A DNA stretch of 64,000 nt from Streptomyces liliiviolaceus (GTDB lineage: Bacteria; Actinomycetota; Actinomycetes; Streptomycetales; Streptomycetaceae): contig NZ_JAGPYQ010000001.1 in NCBI RefSeq assembly GCF_018070025.1, positions 7,750,001 through 7,814,000 of the forward strand. The letters are read 5' to 3'. Within the stretch, counting starts at the first letter, position 1. Every line of letters begins with the position of its first letter. The translations under genes were made by a program, and so were the position numbers. Below the pieces are notes generated by a model, which worked only from the letters and a program-made list of their open reading frames with translations, was not told where the DNA came from and did not search any database. Below, piece by piece: positions 46,089-60,319 of this stretch.

Positions 46089-47216
46089 CTAGCTCTTGGC
46101 CGCCGCGGCCTTGGGCTTGACGGTCTTGGCCGCGGGAGCGGGAACAGTCTTCGCGCCCTCTCCTGCCGCGACCGCCGCCGCGTCCGCGCCCGGCTCGGCA
46201 GCGGGCTTGTCCTTCTCCGCCTTCACACCGACGCCCAGCTTCTCCAGGATCTTCTTCTCGATCTCGTTGGCGAGGTCGGGGTTGTCCTTCAGGAAGTTGC
46301 GCGCGTTCTCCTTGCCCTGGCCGAGCTGGTCGCCCTCGTACGTGTACCAGGCGCCGGCCTTGCGGACGAAGCCGTTCTCCACGCCCATGTCGATCAGGCC
46401 GCCCTCGCGGCTGATGCCCTGTCCGTAGAGGATGTCGAACTCGGCCTGCTTGAAGGGCGGTGCGACCTTGTTCTTGACGACCTTGACGCGGGTGCGGTTG
46501 CCGACCGCGTCGGTGCCGTCCTTCAGGGTCTCGATACGACGGATGTCGAGGCGCACCGAGGCGTAGAACTTCAGCGCCCGGCCACCGGTCGTGGTCTCCG
46601 GCGAGCCGAACATCACGCCGATCTTCTCGCGGAGCTGGTTGATGAAGATCGCGGTGGTCTTCGACTGGTTGAGCGCGCTGGTGATCTTCCGCAGTGCCTG
46701 GCTCATCAGACGGGCCTGCAGACCCACGTGCGAGTCGCCCATCTCGCCCTCGATCTCCGCGCGCGGCACGAGGGCCGCGACGGAGTCGATGACGATGAGG
46801 TCGAGCGCGCCGGAGCGGATCAGCATGTCCACGATCTCCAGAGCCTGCTCGCCGTTGTCCGGCTGCGACAGGATCAGGTTCTCGATGTCGACGCCGAGCT
46901 TTTTCGCGTACTCGGGGTCGAGGGCGTGCTCCGCGTCCACGAAGGCCACCTGGCCGCCGGCCTTCTGCGCGTTCGCCACGGCGTGCAGCGTCAGGGTCGT
47001 CTTGCCGGAGGACTCCGGTCCGTACACCTCCACCACTCGGCCACGCGGCAGGCCGCCGACGCCGAGTGCGACGTCGAGGGCCGTCGAGCCGGTGGGGATG
47101 ACCTCGACGGGCTCGTTCGGCCGCTCGCCGAGGCGCATCACCGCGCCCTTGCCGAATTGCCGTTCAATTTGTGCGAGCGCGGCGTCGAGCGCCTTCTCGC
47201 GGTCGGTTCCTGCCAT
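46089..47216 (-). CDS. recA: Recombinase RecA
   Basis: 375 aa from the ATG at 47216 (GGTGGA upstream). Walker [11 protein letters not shown] begins at residue 66; [22 protein letters not shown] covers Walker B and loop L1; [22 protein letters not shown] covers loop L2. The Lys/Ala-rich C-terminal tail (after ILEKLGVGV) is the actinobacterial extension that modulates DNA binding. RecA catalyses strand exchange and LexA cleavage. A LexA box overlaps its promoter. Confidence 0.98.
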   Translation of the reverse strand: MAGTDREKALDAALAQIERQFGKGAVMRLGERPNEPVEVIPTGSTALDVALGVGGLPRGRVVEVYGPESSGKTTLTLHAVANAQKAGGQVAFVDAEHALDPEYAKKLGVDIENLILSQPDNGEQALEIVDMLIRSGALDLIVIDSVAALVPRAEIEGEMGDSHVGLQARLMSQALRKITSALNQSKTTAIFINQLREKIGVMFGSPETTTGGRALKFYASVRLDIRRIETLKDGTDAVGNRTRVKVVKNKVAPPFKQAEFDILYGQGISREGGLIDMGVENGFVRKAGAWYTYEGDQLGQGKENARNFLKDNPDLANEIEKKILEKLGVGVKAEKDKPAAEPGADAAAVAAGEGAKTVPAPAAKTVKPKAAAAKS

Positions 47217-47375
47217 GGGTTCCACCCGATTTGCTTGTGTCGATCGCTTCACGTCAAAGACGCTAACGCCTGCCACTGACAATCCGCCCCGACGCCCGTC
47301 CAGCCTGTGGATAACTCGGGCACTTCCGCATGAAATCCCCGCCCGCATCCCGTTCCGGGCTTCGCCAGAGCCTCC

Positions 47376-47405
47376 ATAAGAATGGATGTTCGATTTTGAT
47401 GTCAA
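47376..47405 (-). promoter_or_regulatory. recA promoter with overlapping LexA box
   Basis: On the minus strand TTGACA (47400-47405, perfect consensus) and TCTTAT (47376-47381) are 18 bp apart. The operator CGAACATCCATTCT (47379-47392) fills the spacer and overlaps the -10, so LexA binding would exclude RNA polymerase. The GAACATCCATTC core is the recA operator I know from Streptomyces. It is about 165 bp before the recA start. Confidence 0.88.
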
Positions 47406-47487
47406 GCGCATCAGGCACCAGGGTGAGGGTGTGTCGCGCCCGTGCCGCCGGACCGTTCCGGGGCCTCGCGGGCAGCCCGCAACGACC

Positions 47488-48774
47488 TCAGGATGAAGCG
47501 CGGGGCCCGTCACCCTCACCCGGCAGCGGCCCGTCGCCCTCACCCGGCGGCGCCCCCTGGGAACCTCCGCGCAGCAGCTGCCGTACACGCTTCAGGAGGG
47601 TTCCTGAGCCCCGTTCCCGGCGCCCGTGCACCCGCGGGTCGTCCGTGACGGCGTACCGCTTCACGTACGCACCCAGGAAGGCCTGGAGGGTGGCGACCGC
47701 GGGGATGGCGATCAGTGCGCCGACGGCTCCGAGCAGGGCGGTGCCCGCGATGACCGACCCGAAGGCGACCGCAGGGTGGATGTCCACGGTCCTCGCGGTC
47801 AGCTTGGGCTGCAGCACATAGTTCTCGAACTGCTGGTAGACCACGACGAAGACCAGCACCCACAGCGCGTACCAGGGGTTGACCGTGAAGGCGATCAGCA
47901 TCGGCAGGGCGCCCGCGAGATACGTGCCGATGGTGGGGATGAACTGCGAGACCAGTCCCACCCAGACGGCGAGCACGGGCGCGTAGTCCACGCCGAGGAA
48001 CTCCAGCAGGACGTAGTGCGCCAGGCCGGAGACGAGCGCCATCAGGCCGCGCGAGTAGAGATACCCGCCGGTCTTGTTGACGGCGATCTCCCACGCACGC
48101 AGGACCTCCGCCTGCCGGGACGGAGGCAGCACCGAGCACAGCGCGCGCCGCAGCCGCGGGCCGTCGGCGGCGAAGTAGAACGCGAACAGGGTGATCGTCA
48201 GGAGCTGGAAGAGGCCGCCCAGCACCTGCGCGGACACGTCCAGGACGCCGGTGGCGCTGTTCTGCACGTACTTCCGGAGCCAGTCGGAGCGCAGCAGGCT
48301 GTCCTGGATGTCGACGCGGCTCAGCTCGGTGTGGAAGGTGGTGTTGATCCAGCTGATCACCGATTCGACGTACTTCGGGAAGTCCTCGACGATGTCGATG
48401 ATCTGCCCGGCGAGCATCGAGCCGAGCAGCGTGACGAAGCCCGCGCTCACGATCATCGTGATGAGGAACACGAGGCCGGTGGCCAGCCCTCTGCGCATGC
48501 CGAATGAGGACATCCAGCTCACCGCGGGCTCTATGGCGAGGGCCAGGAAGAACGCGATCAGGATGTTGATCAGCAGCCCGGTCAGCTGGTGAAAGGCCCA
48601 ACTGCCCAGTTGGAAACAGGCGATGAGGGCAAGGGCGAGCACCATGGCCCGCGGCAACCAGCGCGGCATGCGGGCGCCCCCCTCGGCCGCACCTCCGGCC
48701 GGGGGCCTGGGAGGTGTCGTGCCGAGCGGTGATGCGTGCTGTCCGACCTGGGCGGTCTCGTCTGTCGATGCCAC
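47488..48774 (-). CDS. AI-2E family transporter (PerM/TqsA-like)
   Basis: 428 aa from the GTG at 48774, or 441 aa from the GTG at 48813; no strong ribosome-binding site settles it. Eight hydrophobic helices follow the family plan: [20 protein letters not shown] near the N-terminus, then the soluble segment [21 protein letters not shown], then [20 protein letters not shown] and [26 protein letters not shown], the family signature. Members export small molecules or ions; the autoinducer name is historical. The C-terminus ends in a [12 protein letters not shown] repeat. It is unrelated to recA functionally, 271 bp upstream of it on the same strand. Confidence 0.9.
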   Translation of the reverse strand: MASTDETAQVGQHASPLGTTPPRPPAGGAAEGGARMPRWLPRAMVLALALIACFQLGSWAFHQLTGLLINILIAFFLALAIEPAVSWMSSFGMRRGLATGLVFLITMIVSAGFVTLLGSMLAGQIIDIVEDFPKYVESVISWINTTFHTELSRVDIQDSLLRSDWLRKYVQNSATGVLDVSAQVLGGLFQLLTITLFAFYFAADGPRLRRALCSVLPPSRQAEVLRAWEIAVNKTGGYLYSRGLMALVSGLAHYVLLEFLGVDYAPVLAVWVGLVSQFIPTIGTYLAGALPMLIAFTVNPWYALWVLVFVVVYQQFENYVLQPKLTARTVDIHPAVAFGSVIAGTALLGAVGALIAIPAVATLQAFLGAYVKRYAVTDDPRVHGRRERGSGTLLKRVRQLLRGGSQGAPPGEGDGPLPGEGDGPRASS

Positions 48775-48835
48775 GGGCCAAGTCTCGCCCACGTCACAGG
48801 CGATCGACCCCACTCCCCCGGATCTTCGTGAGCGC

Positions 48836-49030
48836 TCAGCGCGATTCGTGGGGAACGTTCACCGCCGTACACACCGCGCGCCACACGTCCTTCGCCTCCC
48901 AGCCCGCGTCCAGCGCCTGCCGCACCGTACGTCCGCCGAGTTCCGACATCACATGATCGCGCGCGAAGGTGTCGGCGTACTCCGTACCGAAGTGCTCCGA
49001 CATCCGCTCCCAGAAGACCGTCAACCGCAT
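48836..49030 (-). CDS. DUF3046 family protein
   Basis: 64 aa: MRLTVFWERMSEHFGTEYADTF ... GGRTVRQALDAGWEAKDVWRAVC. This matches the small actinobacterial DUF3046 family, usually encoded near recA/recX. All-helical, cytoplasmic, function unknown. It lies just upstream of the AI-2E transporter on the same strand. Confidence 0.88.
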   Translation of the reverse strand: MRLTVFWERMSEHFGTEYADTFARDHVMSELGGRTVRQALDAGWEAKDVWRAVCTAVNVPHESR

Positions 49031-49110
49031 GAATCCATTATCCCGCCCCTGAGGGTGGGCCCGAGCCGGGACCGCTCGCCGAGAACGCTTTCCGTCCTAC
49101 GGTCTGACCC

Positions 49111-50055
49111 ATGGCCGAAACAGGAGCATCCCCACTCCCCCCGACGCCCCCGGCGCACACCCCCGTCGCCCGCGCCGAGCATTTCGTCTGGCTCACTGCG
49201 CGCGTACTGGAGCAGCGGCGTTTCGCGTACCACTTCCTGGGCGGTGGAGCGGACGCGGTCGAGACCGCGCTGTCCGCCTACCGCAACGAGGACGACGGGT
49301 ACGGCCACGCGCTGGAACCCGATCTGCGCGGCCCGGTCAGCCAGCCCCTGCACGTCGGGCACGCGCTGCGCGTCCTGGACTCGATCGGGCGCTGCGGCGG
49401 CCAGCGGGTGGAACGCGTGTGCCGTTATCTGACCTCCGTGTCGACGCAGGACGGGGCGCTTCCGGCGATCCGTCCCAGCCAGCGGGCCTATCCGGCGGCC
49501 CCCTTCGTCCCGATCGTGGACGACCCGCCCAGCGAACTGCTCGCCACCGGCCCCGTGGTGGGCCTGCTGCACCGCAACGAGGTGTGGCACGCCTGGCTGT
49601 TCCGGGCCACCGACTTCTGCTGGCAGGCGGTGGAGTCCCTGGAGAAGACACATCCGTACGAGATCGAGGCAGCCGTGGCCTTCCTGGACTCCGCCCCCGA
49701 CCGGCCGCGCGCGGAGGCGGCCGCCGACCGGCTCGGCCGCCTGGTGCGCGAACAACGACTCGCGGTGCTGGATCCGGACCACCTCGACGCGTTCCCCGTG
49801 GCACCCGGTTACGCGCCGGGGGAACACCACCTGCCGCACGACTACGCGAAGACGCCGGGCTCACTCGCGCGCGCGTGGTTCACCGACGAGGAGATGACCC
49901 GCTCCCTGGGCTTCCTGAGAGCACAGCAGCAGGAGGACGGCGGCTGGCCGATCCGCTGGCGCCAATGGGCCCCGGGGACGGCCCTGGAGGCCCGCCCCAT
50001 GGTCACGATCGAGGCACTGCGCACCCTGAGGGCACACGGCCTGCCAATCACCTGA
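49111..50055 (+). CDS. Protein with prenyltransferase/squalene-cyclase-like toroid fold
   Basis: 314 aa. Several repeats have the alternating helix plan of alpha/alpha toroids: AYRNEDDGYGHALEPDLRGP, LTSVSTQDGALPAIRPSQ, and near the end FLRAQQQEDGGWPIRW, a QW-like motif. No DxDD or metal-binding DDxxD motif is present, so it is not an obvious terpene cyclase; it may be a toroid protein binding another ligand or partner. No signal peptide. It diverges from DUF3046 across an 80-bp gap. Function is unknown. Confidence 0.75.
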   Translation: MAETGASPLPPTPPAHTPVARAEHFVWLTARVLEQRRFAYHFLGGGADAVETALSAYRNEDDGYGHALEPDLRGPVSQPLHVGHALRVLDSIGRCGGQRVERVCRYLTSVSTQDGALPAIRPSQRAYPAAPFVPIVDDPPSELLATGPVVGLLHRNEVWHAWLFRATDFCWQAVESLEKTHPYEIEAAVAFLDSAPDRPRAEAAADRLGRLVREQRLAVLDPDHLDAFPVAPGYAPGEHHLPHDYAKTPGSLARAWFTDEEMTRSLGFLRAQQQEDGGWPIRWRQWAPGTALEARPMVTIEALRTLRAHGLPIT

Positions 50056-50070
50056 CGCCCCCTCGGCCCC

Positions 50071-50379
50071 TCAACCAGTCATGACCCGCACCCCTGCCGT
50101 GACCAGCACAGCCGCAGCGACGACCAACAGGAAGGGAGCACGCAGCAACAGCGCCACGGCGGCCGCGGCAAGCCCCGCGGCCCTCGCGTCCAGCACCAGC
50201 AGACGACCGTCGGCGAAGGTCTGCTGAGCGGTCAGGGCGGCCAGCAGGGCGACGGGCAGCAGAGCGGCCAGCCGCTGGACGAGGGGCCGCTCCAGAGCGC
50301 CCGCGGGAATCATCAGCCCGATGAGTTTCACCGCATAACAACCGACGGCGGTCACACCGATGGCGATCCAGACGTTCAA
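50071..50379 (-). CDS. azlD: AzlD-type branched-chain amino acid exporter subunit
   Basis: 102 aa with four short membrane helices (MNVWIAIGVTAVGCYAVKLIG at the start). AzlD is the small partner of AzlC; together they export branched-chain amino acids or analogues. The start overlaps the azlC stop by 4 bp (ATGA). Confidence 0.9.
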   Translation of the reverse strand: MNVWIAIGVTAVGCYAVKLIGLMIPAGALERPLVQRLAALLPVALLAALTAQQTFADGRLLVLDARAAGLAAAAVALLLRAPFLLVVAAAVLVTAGVRVMTG

Positions 50380-51167
50380 CGCTTCTCCTCCGCCACATCA
50401 CGCCCGGCCTCCGTACGCACCCTGCGGCGGCCATCGACCCAGAGGGCGACCGGGGCGGCCAGCGCAGCCACCAGCACGGGAACGCCACCGGGCAGTACGG
50501 GCAGCAACCCGAGCCCCAGAACGACCGCAAGCCCCGCGACGACCCGCTCCAGGGCCGTCCTGACCATCGGCGCGAGCAACGCCAGGAAAACGGCCGGCCC
50601 GGCCGCGTCGAGCCCCCAAGCATCGGTATCACCGATGGCCTCGGCACCCAGCGCGCCAAGCAGTGTGGTCAGGTTCCACAACACATAGAGGGACAGTCCG
50701 GTGACGGTGAACCCGATCCGCACGCTGCGCCGCGTGGGCTGCGCGAGAGCCACAGCCGTGGTCTCGTCGATGACCCACTGAGCGGCGAACGGCCGCACCG
50801 CGCGCGGGAGAGCCAACAACTGCGACAACCGAAGTCCGTAGAAAGCGTTGCGCACCCCGAGAAAGAACGCGCCCGCCGCGGCGGCGAACGGATTCCCGCC
50901 ACCCGCCAGCGCCCCCACAAGGGCGAACTGCGAGGCACCGGTGAACACCAGAAGACTGAGAGCACAGGTCTGCAGGACGGTGAGCCCACTCCCCGCGGAG
51001 GTCACCCCAAAGGCAAACCCGGAAAGCCCGACGGCCACCCCAACCCCAAGAGCATCCCGCACAACGGCGGCATCGGCCTTCCCACCGCCACCACTGGGCA
51101 CACCCGCCCGTAGACCTCTTCCATCTCTTCTGCCTGCTATGTCCGCGGAAACTGTTTCTTCTGCCAC
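50376..51167 (-). CDS. azlC: AzlC-type branched-chain amino acid exporter subunit
   Basis: 263 aa from the GTG at 51167 (VAEETVSADIAGRRDGRG); the longer frame to 51377 lies in the AraC gene and is a shadow. Core AzlC motifs: GVAVGLSGFAFGVTSAGSGL, FTGASQFALVGALAGGGNP and FFLGVRNAFYGLRLS. Six to seven membrane helices. The start lies 30 bp inside the end of the AraC-type regulator gene, so all three genes form one unit. Confidence 0.9.
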   Translation of the reverse strand: MAEETVSADIAGRRDGRGLRAGVPSGGGGKADAAVVRDALGVGVAVGLSGFAFGVTSAGSGLTVLQTCALSLLVFTGASQFALVGALAGGGNPFAAAAGAFFLGVRNAFYGLRLSQLLALPRAVRPFAAQWVIDETTAVALAQPTRRSVRIGFTVTGLSLYVLWNLTTLLGALGAEAIGDTDAWGLDAAGPAVFLALLAPMVRTALERVVAGLAVVLGLGLLPVLPGGVPVLVAALAAPVALWVDGRRRVRTEAGRDVAEEKR

Positions 51168-52033
51168 GCCGGGGACCGTAGACCGGTGTCGGACCACGAA
51201 TCTTGTACGTTCTTGCGCTCGCGCTGGTAGGCCCCGGGCGGCACACCCACGATCCGGGTGAAATGCCGACTGAGGTGCGACTGATCGGTGAAGCCCACGG
51301 TCAGCGCCACCTCGGCGGGCAGGACCCCCGCGTCCAGCAACCGCCGCGCGCGCCGCACACGGACATCGGTGAGCCACGTATGAGGCGGCATGCCGTAGGC
51401 GTCCCGAAAGGCCCGCAGCAAGGCAAAGCTGCTGGTCCCCAGATCCCCGGCGAGCCGTTCCAGCGTGGGCGGCCGCACGATCCGCTCTTCGAGAACCGCA
51501 CGCGCGCGTGCCGCCACCCGGGCCCCCGCGGTCCGCGGATCCCGCTGCGGCAGAGTCCCCCCGTTGATCCTCAGCAGCCGGGTCACGGCCACCCGCAACA
51601 ACGTGTCGGCGGCCAGCGCATTGCCCTCGTCGGCGGCACGCAACACCTGATGCACCAGCCCCACGGTGTACGGATCATCGACGACAGGGCTCATAAAGCC
51701 AGGCGCACCACGAAGAACGGTGGTCTCGGCGGCAATCTCCGCCACCAGCCCGGGCGACGGATAGACCGCCCCGTACCGCCACCCCTCGGGAACACCGGCA
51801 CGCCCCGTGTGCGGGGTATCGGGATTGACCAGCGCGAGAGCCCCGGCCCCGGCGTACTGATCGGCCCCACCGTGATGGAAGACCTCCACCCCGTCCGAGA
51901 TGGCGGCGATGACGAAGTTCTCATGCGTATGCCGCACAAAGGTCTTGCGGACATACCGAGCACGCAGCAGATCGACACCGGGCAGCTCCGCAAACTGCCA
52001 GTGCCGAGCCCGCTCCAGCCCCACACCCACCAC
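51137..52033 (-). CDS. AraC family transcriptional regulator
   Basis: 298 aa from the GTG at 52033; 306 aa if the GTG at 52057 is used, but GGGAG lies nine bases before 52033. N-terminal cupin sensor (VRHTHENFVIAAISDGVEVFHHGG) and C-terminal double HTH (LERLAGDLGTSSFALLRAFRDAYG and VALTVGFTDQSHLSRHFTRIVGVPPGAY). It likely controls its own operon with azlC and azlD in response to an amino acid or related ligand; such regulator-exporter pairs are common. Confidence 0.92.
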   Translation of the reverse strand: MVGVGLERARHWQFAELPGVDLLRARYVRKTFVRHTHENFVIAAISDGVEVFHHGGADQYAGAGALALVNPDTPHTGRAGVPEGWRYGAVYPSPGLVAEIAAETTVLRGAPGFMSPVVDDPYTVGLVHQVLRAADEGNALAADTLLRVAVTRLLRINGGTLPQRDPRTAGARVAARARAVLEERIVRPPTLERLAGDLGTSSFALLRAFRDAYGMPPHTWLTDVRVRRARRLLDAGVLPAEVALTVGFTDQSHLSRHFTRIVGVPPGAYQRERKNVQDSWSDTGLRSPAWQKKQFPRT

Positions 52034-52350
52034 ACAGCAATTCTCCCACCACACCACACAGCCCCCACCTGCCCCCAGCCCTCCAGCCGCTCAACTCTCT
52101 GCTTGACCACTCTCTGTCTGACCACTCTCTGTCTGACCACTCTCGGCCGCGGCCGCCGGACGACCGAAGGGGCCGGTCCGGGGGTATCCGCCCGCAGCGG
52201 CTGGCGCACAACGGGAGCACTCAAAAAGCAAACAGCCTCGCGCCAGACCGAGGACGGATACCCCGGACCGGCCCCGCCCCCTCCTCCTCTCTCTCTCCCC
52301 CCCCCCCGCAGGTCAGCACCATTGTCAGTGCCCGGGTGCAGGATGGACGC
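52034..52350. other. Spacer between the araC-azlCD operon and lhr
   Basis: 317 bp between divergent genes, without a supported gene. It contains a 15-bp tandem repeat (52094-52146) and a polypyrimidine tract at about 52275-52310 (CT then C runs), which could form unusual DNA structure and precedes the lhr start. Promoters for both genes should lie here but none is clear. Confidence 0.55.
52094..52146. repeat. 15-bp tandem repeat, three and a half copies
   Basis: ACTCTCTGCTTGACC (52094), then two identical ACTCTCTGTCTGACC units (52109 and 52124), then a partial ACTCTCGG. Identity of two units suggests recent slippage. Confidence 0.85.
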
Positions 52351-57318
<4,968 letters not shown>

Positions 57319-57463
57319 AAGCCCCCACCCCCCACCCCCAACGACCGGACACCCCACCCATACCCGTCCCCCGGCCGCCCCACCCCCAGACCACCACCCA
57401 CCACCCACCACCCCCTCCCCACCCGCACGACACCCCCACCCGCCCCATGCCACCCTGGATCCC

Positions 57464-58312
57464 ATGCCCGAAGGAGACACCGTCTGGCAGGCCACCCGGC
57501 GCCTGCACAACGCCCTCGCGGGCCACGTGCTGACCGTTTCCGACCTCCGGGTCCCCAAGTACGCCCTGACCGACCTCACCGGGCGCACGGTCCTGAGCGT
57601 CGTCCCGCGCGGGAAGCACCTGCTCACCCGCGTCGAGGGCGGCCTCACCCTCCACTCGCACCTGCGCATGGACGGTTCCTGGAAGATCTACGCCCCGGGC
57701 GAGCGCTGGCGCGGCGGCCCCGCCCACCAGATCCGCGCGATCCTCGGCACCGAGGAACGGACGGCCGTCGGCTACCGGCTCCCCGTCCTGGAACTGCTCC
57801 ACACCGCCGACGAGGACCGCGCGGTAGGCCATCTCGGCCCCGACCTCCTGGGCCCCGACTGGGACCCCGACAAGGCCTTGGCGAACCTCCTCGGCGACCC
57901 TGACCGCGCGCTCGGCGAAGCCCTCCTTGACCAGCGCAATCTCGCCGGAATCGGCAACGTCTTCAAGAGCGAGATCTGCTTCCTGCTCCGCGTCACCCCC
58001 TGGCTGCCCGTCGGCGCGCTCCCGACCGAGTACGCCGCCCACCTGCCGGCGGTCTCCAAGAAGCTCCTGGAGTTCAACCGCGAGCGCCCCACCCGCGTCA
58101 CCACCGGCCGCAGCGACCAGACCCTGTTCGTCTACGGCCGCGCGGGCCGCCCCTGTCTGCGCTGCGGCACCCGGATCCGCGTGGCGAACCAGGGCGACGG
58201 CTCCCGCGAGCGCCCCACGTACTGGTGCCCGTCCTGCCAGCCGGGCCCGTCCCCACGGCCCGGCACGTCCCAACGGCCCAGTGGGACATCGGCATCCCGC
58301 AAGACCAATTGA
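57464..58312 (+). CDS. nei: Endonuclease VIII-like (Fpg/Nei family) DNA glycosylase
   Basis: 282 aa. The catalytic N-terminus PEGDTVWQATRRL is preserved (Pro after Met removal and Glu). Middle H2TH region contains DQRNLAGIGNVFKSEICF; the zinc finger is CLRCGT ... YWCPSC near residues 224-255. It removes oxidised pyrimidines and similar lesions and nicks DNA. The ~25 residues after the zinc finger are a Ser/Pro/Arg tail. The spacer before it (57319-57463) is C-rich with CCCCCA runs. Confidence 0.94.
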   Translation: MPEGDTVWQATRRLHNALAGHVLTVSDLRVPKYALTDLTGRTVLSVVPRGKHLLTRVEGGLTLHSHLRMDGSWKIYAPGERWRGGPAHQIRAILGTEERTAVGYRLPVLELLHTADEDRAVGHLGPDLLGPDWDPDKALANLLGDPDRALGEALLDQRNLAGIGNVFKSEICFLLRVTPWLPVGALPTEYAAHLPAVSKKLLEFNRERPTRVTTGRSDQTLFVYGRAGRPCLRCGTRIRVANQGDGSRERPTYWCPSCQPGPSPRPGTSQRPSGTSASRKTN

Positions 58313-58343
58313 CGACCCGTCAGATCGCTCGTACGGTCCCAGC

Positions 58344-59108
58344 ATGCCCGTCACGGCGTACGACCTCACCGGACGCACCGCTTTCGTCACCGGCGCGGCG
58401 AGCGGCATCGGCCGCGCCTGCGCCGTGCTGCTCGCTCGGGCGGGCGCGACCGTCCACTGCGCGGACCTGGACGTCCAGGGTCTGGACGAGACGGCGGCCC
58501 TGATCAAGGACGCGGGCGGTACGGCCCGTACCCACCCCCTCGATGTCACCGACCGCGCCCGGCTCGACGAGGCGGTCGCGACCTGCGCGCGCCTGGACGT
58601 CATGGCCGCCGTCGCGGGGATCATGCACAGCAGCCCGGTCCTGGAGACCCGCGACGAGGATCTCGACCGGGTCCTGGCGGTCAATTTCAAGGGCGTCCTG
58701 TACGCCTGCCAGACGGCGGCCCGTTCGATGCTGGACTCCAGGACATCCGGCAGCATCATCACGATGGCGTCGGGGGCCGTGGACACCGGCGGGCCGGGAC
58801 TGCTCTGCTACGGAGCCGCGAAGGCGGCCGTCGTGCAGCTGACGAAGACCCTGGCGACCGAGATGGGCCCGCACGGCATCCGGGTCAACGCGGTCGCGCC
58901 GGGTTGGATCCGTACGCCCATGACCGACCGCCACGACGGCGAGGCCCAGGCACGGACGGAGGCGTTGATGTCACGGATGTCGCCGCTGGGCCGGGTCGGC
59001 GAGCCCGAGGACATCGCCCACGCGGTCCTGCACCTCGCCTCCGACGCCTCGGCGTTCACGACGGGCCAGATCCTCCGCCCCAATGGGGGTGTGGCGATGC
59101 CTTGGTGA
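58344..59108 (+). CDS. Short-chain dehydrogenase/reductase
   Basis: 254 aa from the ATG at 58344. Cofactor loop TGAASGIG (16-23), Asp41 after the second strand suggests NAD(H) preference; catalytic Ser143, Tyr156 and Lys160 (YGAAK), and structural Asn114. The PGWIRTPM loop and GQILRPNGG C-terminus are classical. The substrate is unknown. It is 31 bp after nei on the same strand and may be co-transcribed. Confidence 0.93.
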   Translation: MPVTAYDLTGRTAFVTGAASGIGRACAVLLARAGATVHCADLDVQGLDETAALIKDAGGTARTHPLDVTDRARLDEAVATCARLDVMAAVAGIMHSSPVLETRDEDLDRVLAVNFKGVLYACQTAARSMLDSRTSGSIITMASGAVDTGGPGLLCYGAAKAAVVQLTKTLATEMGPHGIRVNAVAPGWIRTPMTDRHDGEAQARTEALMSRMSPLGRVGEPEDIAHAVLHLASDASAFTTGQILRPNGGVAMPW

Positions 59109-59176
59109 AACCGAACGACGACCCGCACCCCCATCCCGACGAGCACCACAGATCCGGAAGGCCCACACCGGGCACC

Positions 59177-59473
59177 TCAATAAGGCTCACCCGACCCCAC
59201 CAACGGCCCACGCCACCTCCGCCAAGCCCCGGAAGCCCGCCGCATCCACCGATCGGACCCCGCCGCCCCCGCGGCCCGTCCCTTGGGCACACAGTGCACC
59301 GGAAGCAGGCTCAGCCCCCACCCGCCGGCCGCGACCGCCCCCTCCAGCACACCGGCGTCGGCGGCGAAGGCGAGCCGTATCACCGCCCACCACCACAGCC
59401 CTCCGGCGCCCAGGGCAAACCCCCACCTGCCTATTCGCCCGATCCGCCCCGTCCGTTTCATCCGCCCAGCCAT
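59177..59473 (-). CDS. Small membrane protein of unknown function
   Basis: 98 aa from the ATG at 59473, with an excellent CTGGAGG ribosome-binding site seven bases upstream. A basic N-terminus (GRMKRTGRIGRIGRW) precedes one hydrophobic helix (GFALGAGGLWWWAVIRLAFA) and a second hydrophobic segment (EGAVAAGGWGLSLLPVHCVP). The tail is basic and variable. Convergent with the SDR gene. No known domain recognised; large ORFs on the opposite strand at this place are shadows. Confidence 0.65.
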   Translation of the reverse strand: MAGRMKRTGRIGRIGRWGFALGAGGLWWWAVIRLAFAADAGVLEGAVAAGGWGLSLLPVHCVPKGRAAGAAGSDRWMRRASGAWRRWRGPLVGSGEPY

Positions 59474-59607
59474 GGCACCGCCTCCAGCCCGACGCTAGAC
59501 CGCCGCGTTTCCCTCTCGACAGGGCGCACCGGCACAACAGGAGCGCACCGGCGCACCAAGGGCTCCCGCCCCACCGCGGCACGCCCCGAGCACAAGCAGC
59601 CCCGCCG

Positions 59608-60078
59608 CTACCCGTTCTCCGCCTGGAACATCCAGTGGTGCTTCTCAAGGTCCGCGGTGATCTGGATGAAGATGTCCTGGCTCACCGGGTCCGCCTCCCC
59701 CGTCGCCTCCACCCGTTGCCGCATCCGTCCGATCACGGCTCCGAGGGCGTCCACGAGGGCGGCCACCGCGTCGGTGTCCTTGACCCATCCGTCCTTCACG
59801 GGCCCGATCCCGCTGCTCTGCGCGACGGTCGCGGCACGTCCGTCCGGCGAGACACCGAGCGTGGATGCGCGCTCCGCCACGGTGTCGGAGTGCAGCCGGG
59901 CGGTGTCGACGACCTCGTCGAGCTGGAGGTGGACGGACCGGAAGCGCGGGCCGACCACGTTCCAGTGGACCTGTTTCGCCACGAGCGACAGATCCACCAG
60001 GTCGACCAGAGCGCCCTGCAGCGCCTCGGAGACGGTCTTCAGATCGGCATCGGACAGCGGGCTCTTCACGACGTACAT
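59608..60078 (-). CDS. dps: Dps family ferritin-like DNA-protection protein
   Basis: 156 aa from the ATG at 60078, which has GGAGG six bases upstream; an in-frame ATG at 60084 overlaps that site and is unlikely. Ferroxidase residues of the dimer interface are visible: His38 (KQVHWNVVG), His50 and Asp54 (SVHLQLDEV) and Glu69 (DTVAERASTLG). Dps dodecamers store iron and shield DNA in stress or stationary phase. No long DNA-binding tails, as in one of the Streptomyces Dps types. Confidence 0.93.
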   Translation of the reverse strand: MYVVKSPLSDADLKTVSEALQGALVDLVDLSLVAKQVHWNVVGPRFRSVHLQLDEVVDTARLHSDTVAERASTLGVSPDGRAATVAQSSGIGPVKDGWVKDTDAVAALVDALGAVIGRMRQRVEATGEADPVSQDIFIQITADLEKHHWMFQAENG

Positions 60079-60211
60079 CGGCATCCTCCGGTCAGCAGCA
60101 CCCCCGGGCCTTGCGCCCGCCCTCCACCATCGCCGCCCCAGCCGATACCGGCAAACGCGACAAACTTCACTCGCGCGGGAGGTCGCACCGAGGTCGCACC
60201 CTTGACGCAAC

Positions 60212-60272
60212 GCGAGAGCCCCGGCCGCACTCCTCCGGATCTCCCCGGAGAAGCCCCGGCCGGGGCTCTCGC
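60212..60272 (-). terminator. Strong hairpin downstream of clgR
   Basis: A perfect 16-bp inverted repeat (60212-60227 with 60257-60272) encloses a second small hairpin, CTCCGGATCTCCCCGGAG. It lies about 120 bp after the clgR stop, beyond the palindromic repeats. Confidence 0.8.
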
Positions 60273-60319
60273 ACAGTTCTTCTCAGTGCCGCTGTCGGCG
60301 CTGCGAACGGCGCTCTTCT

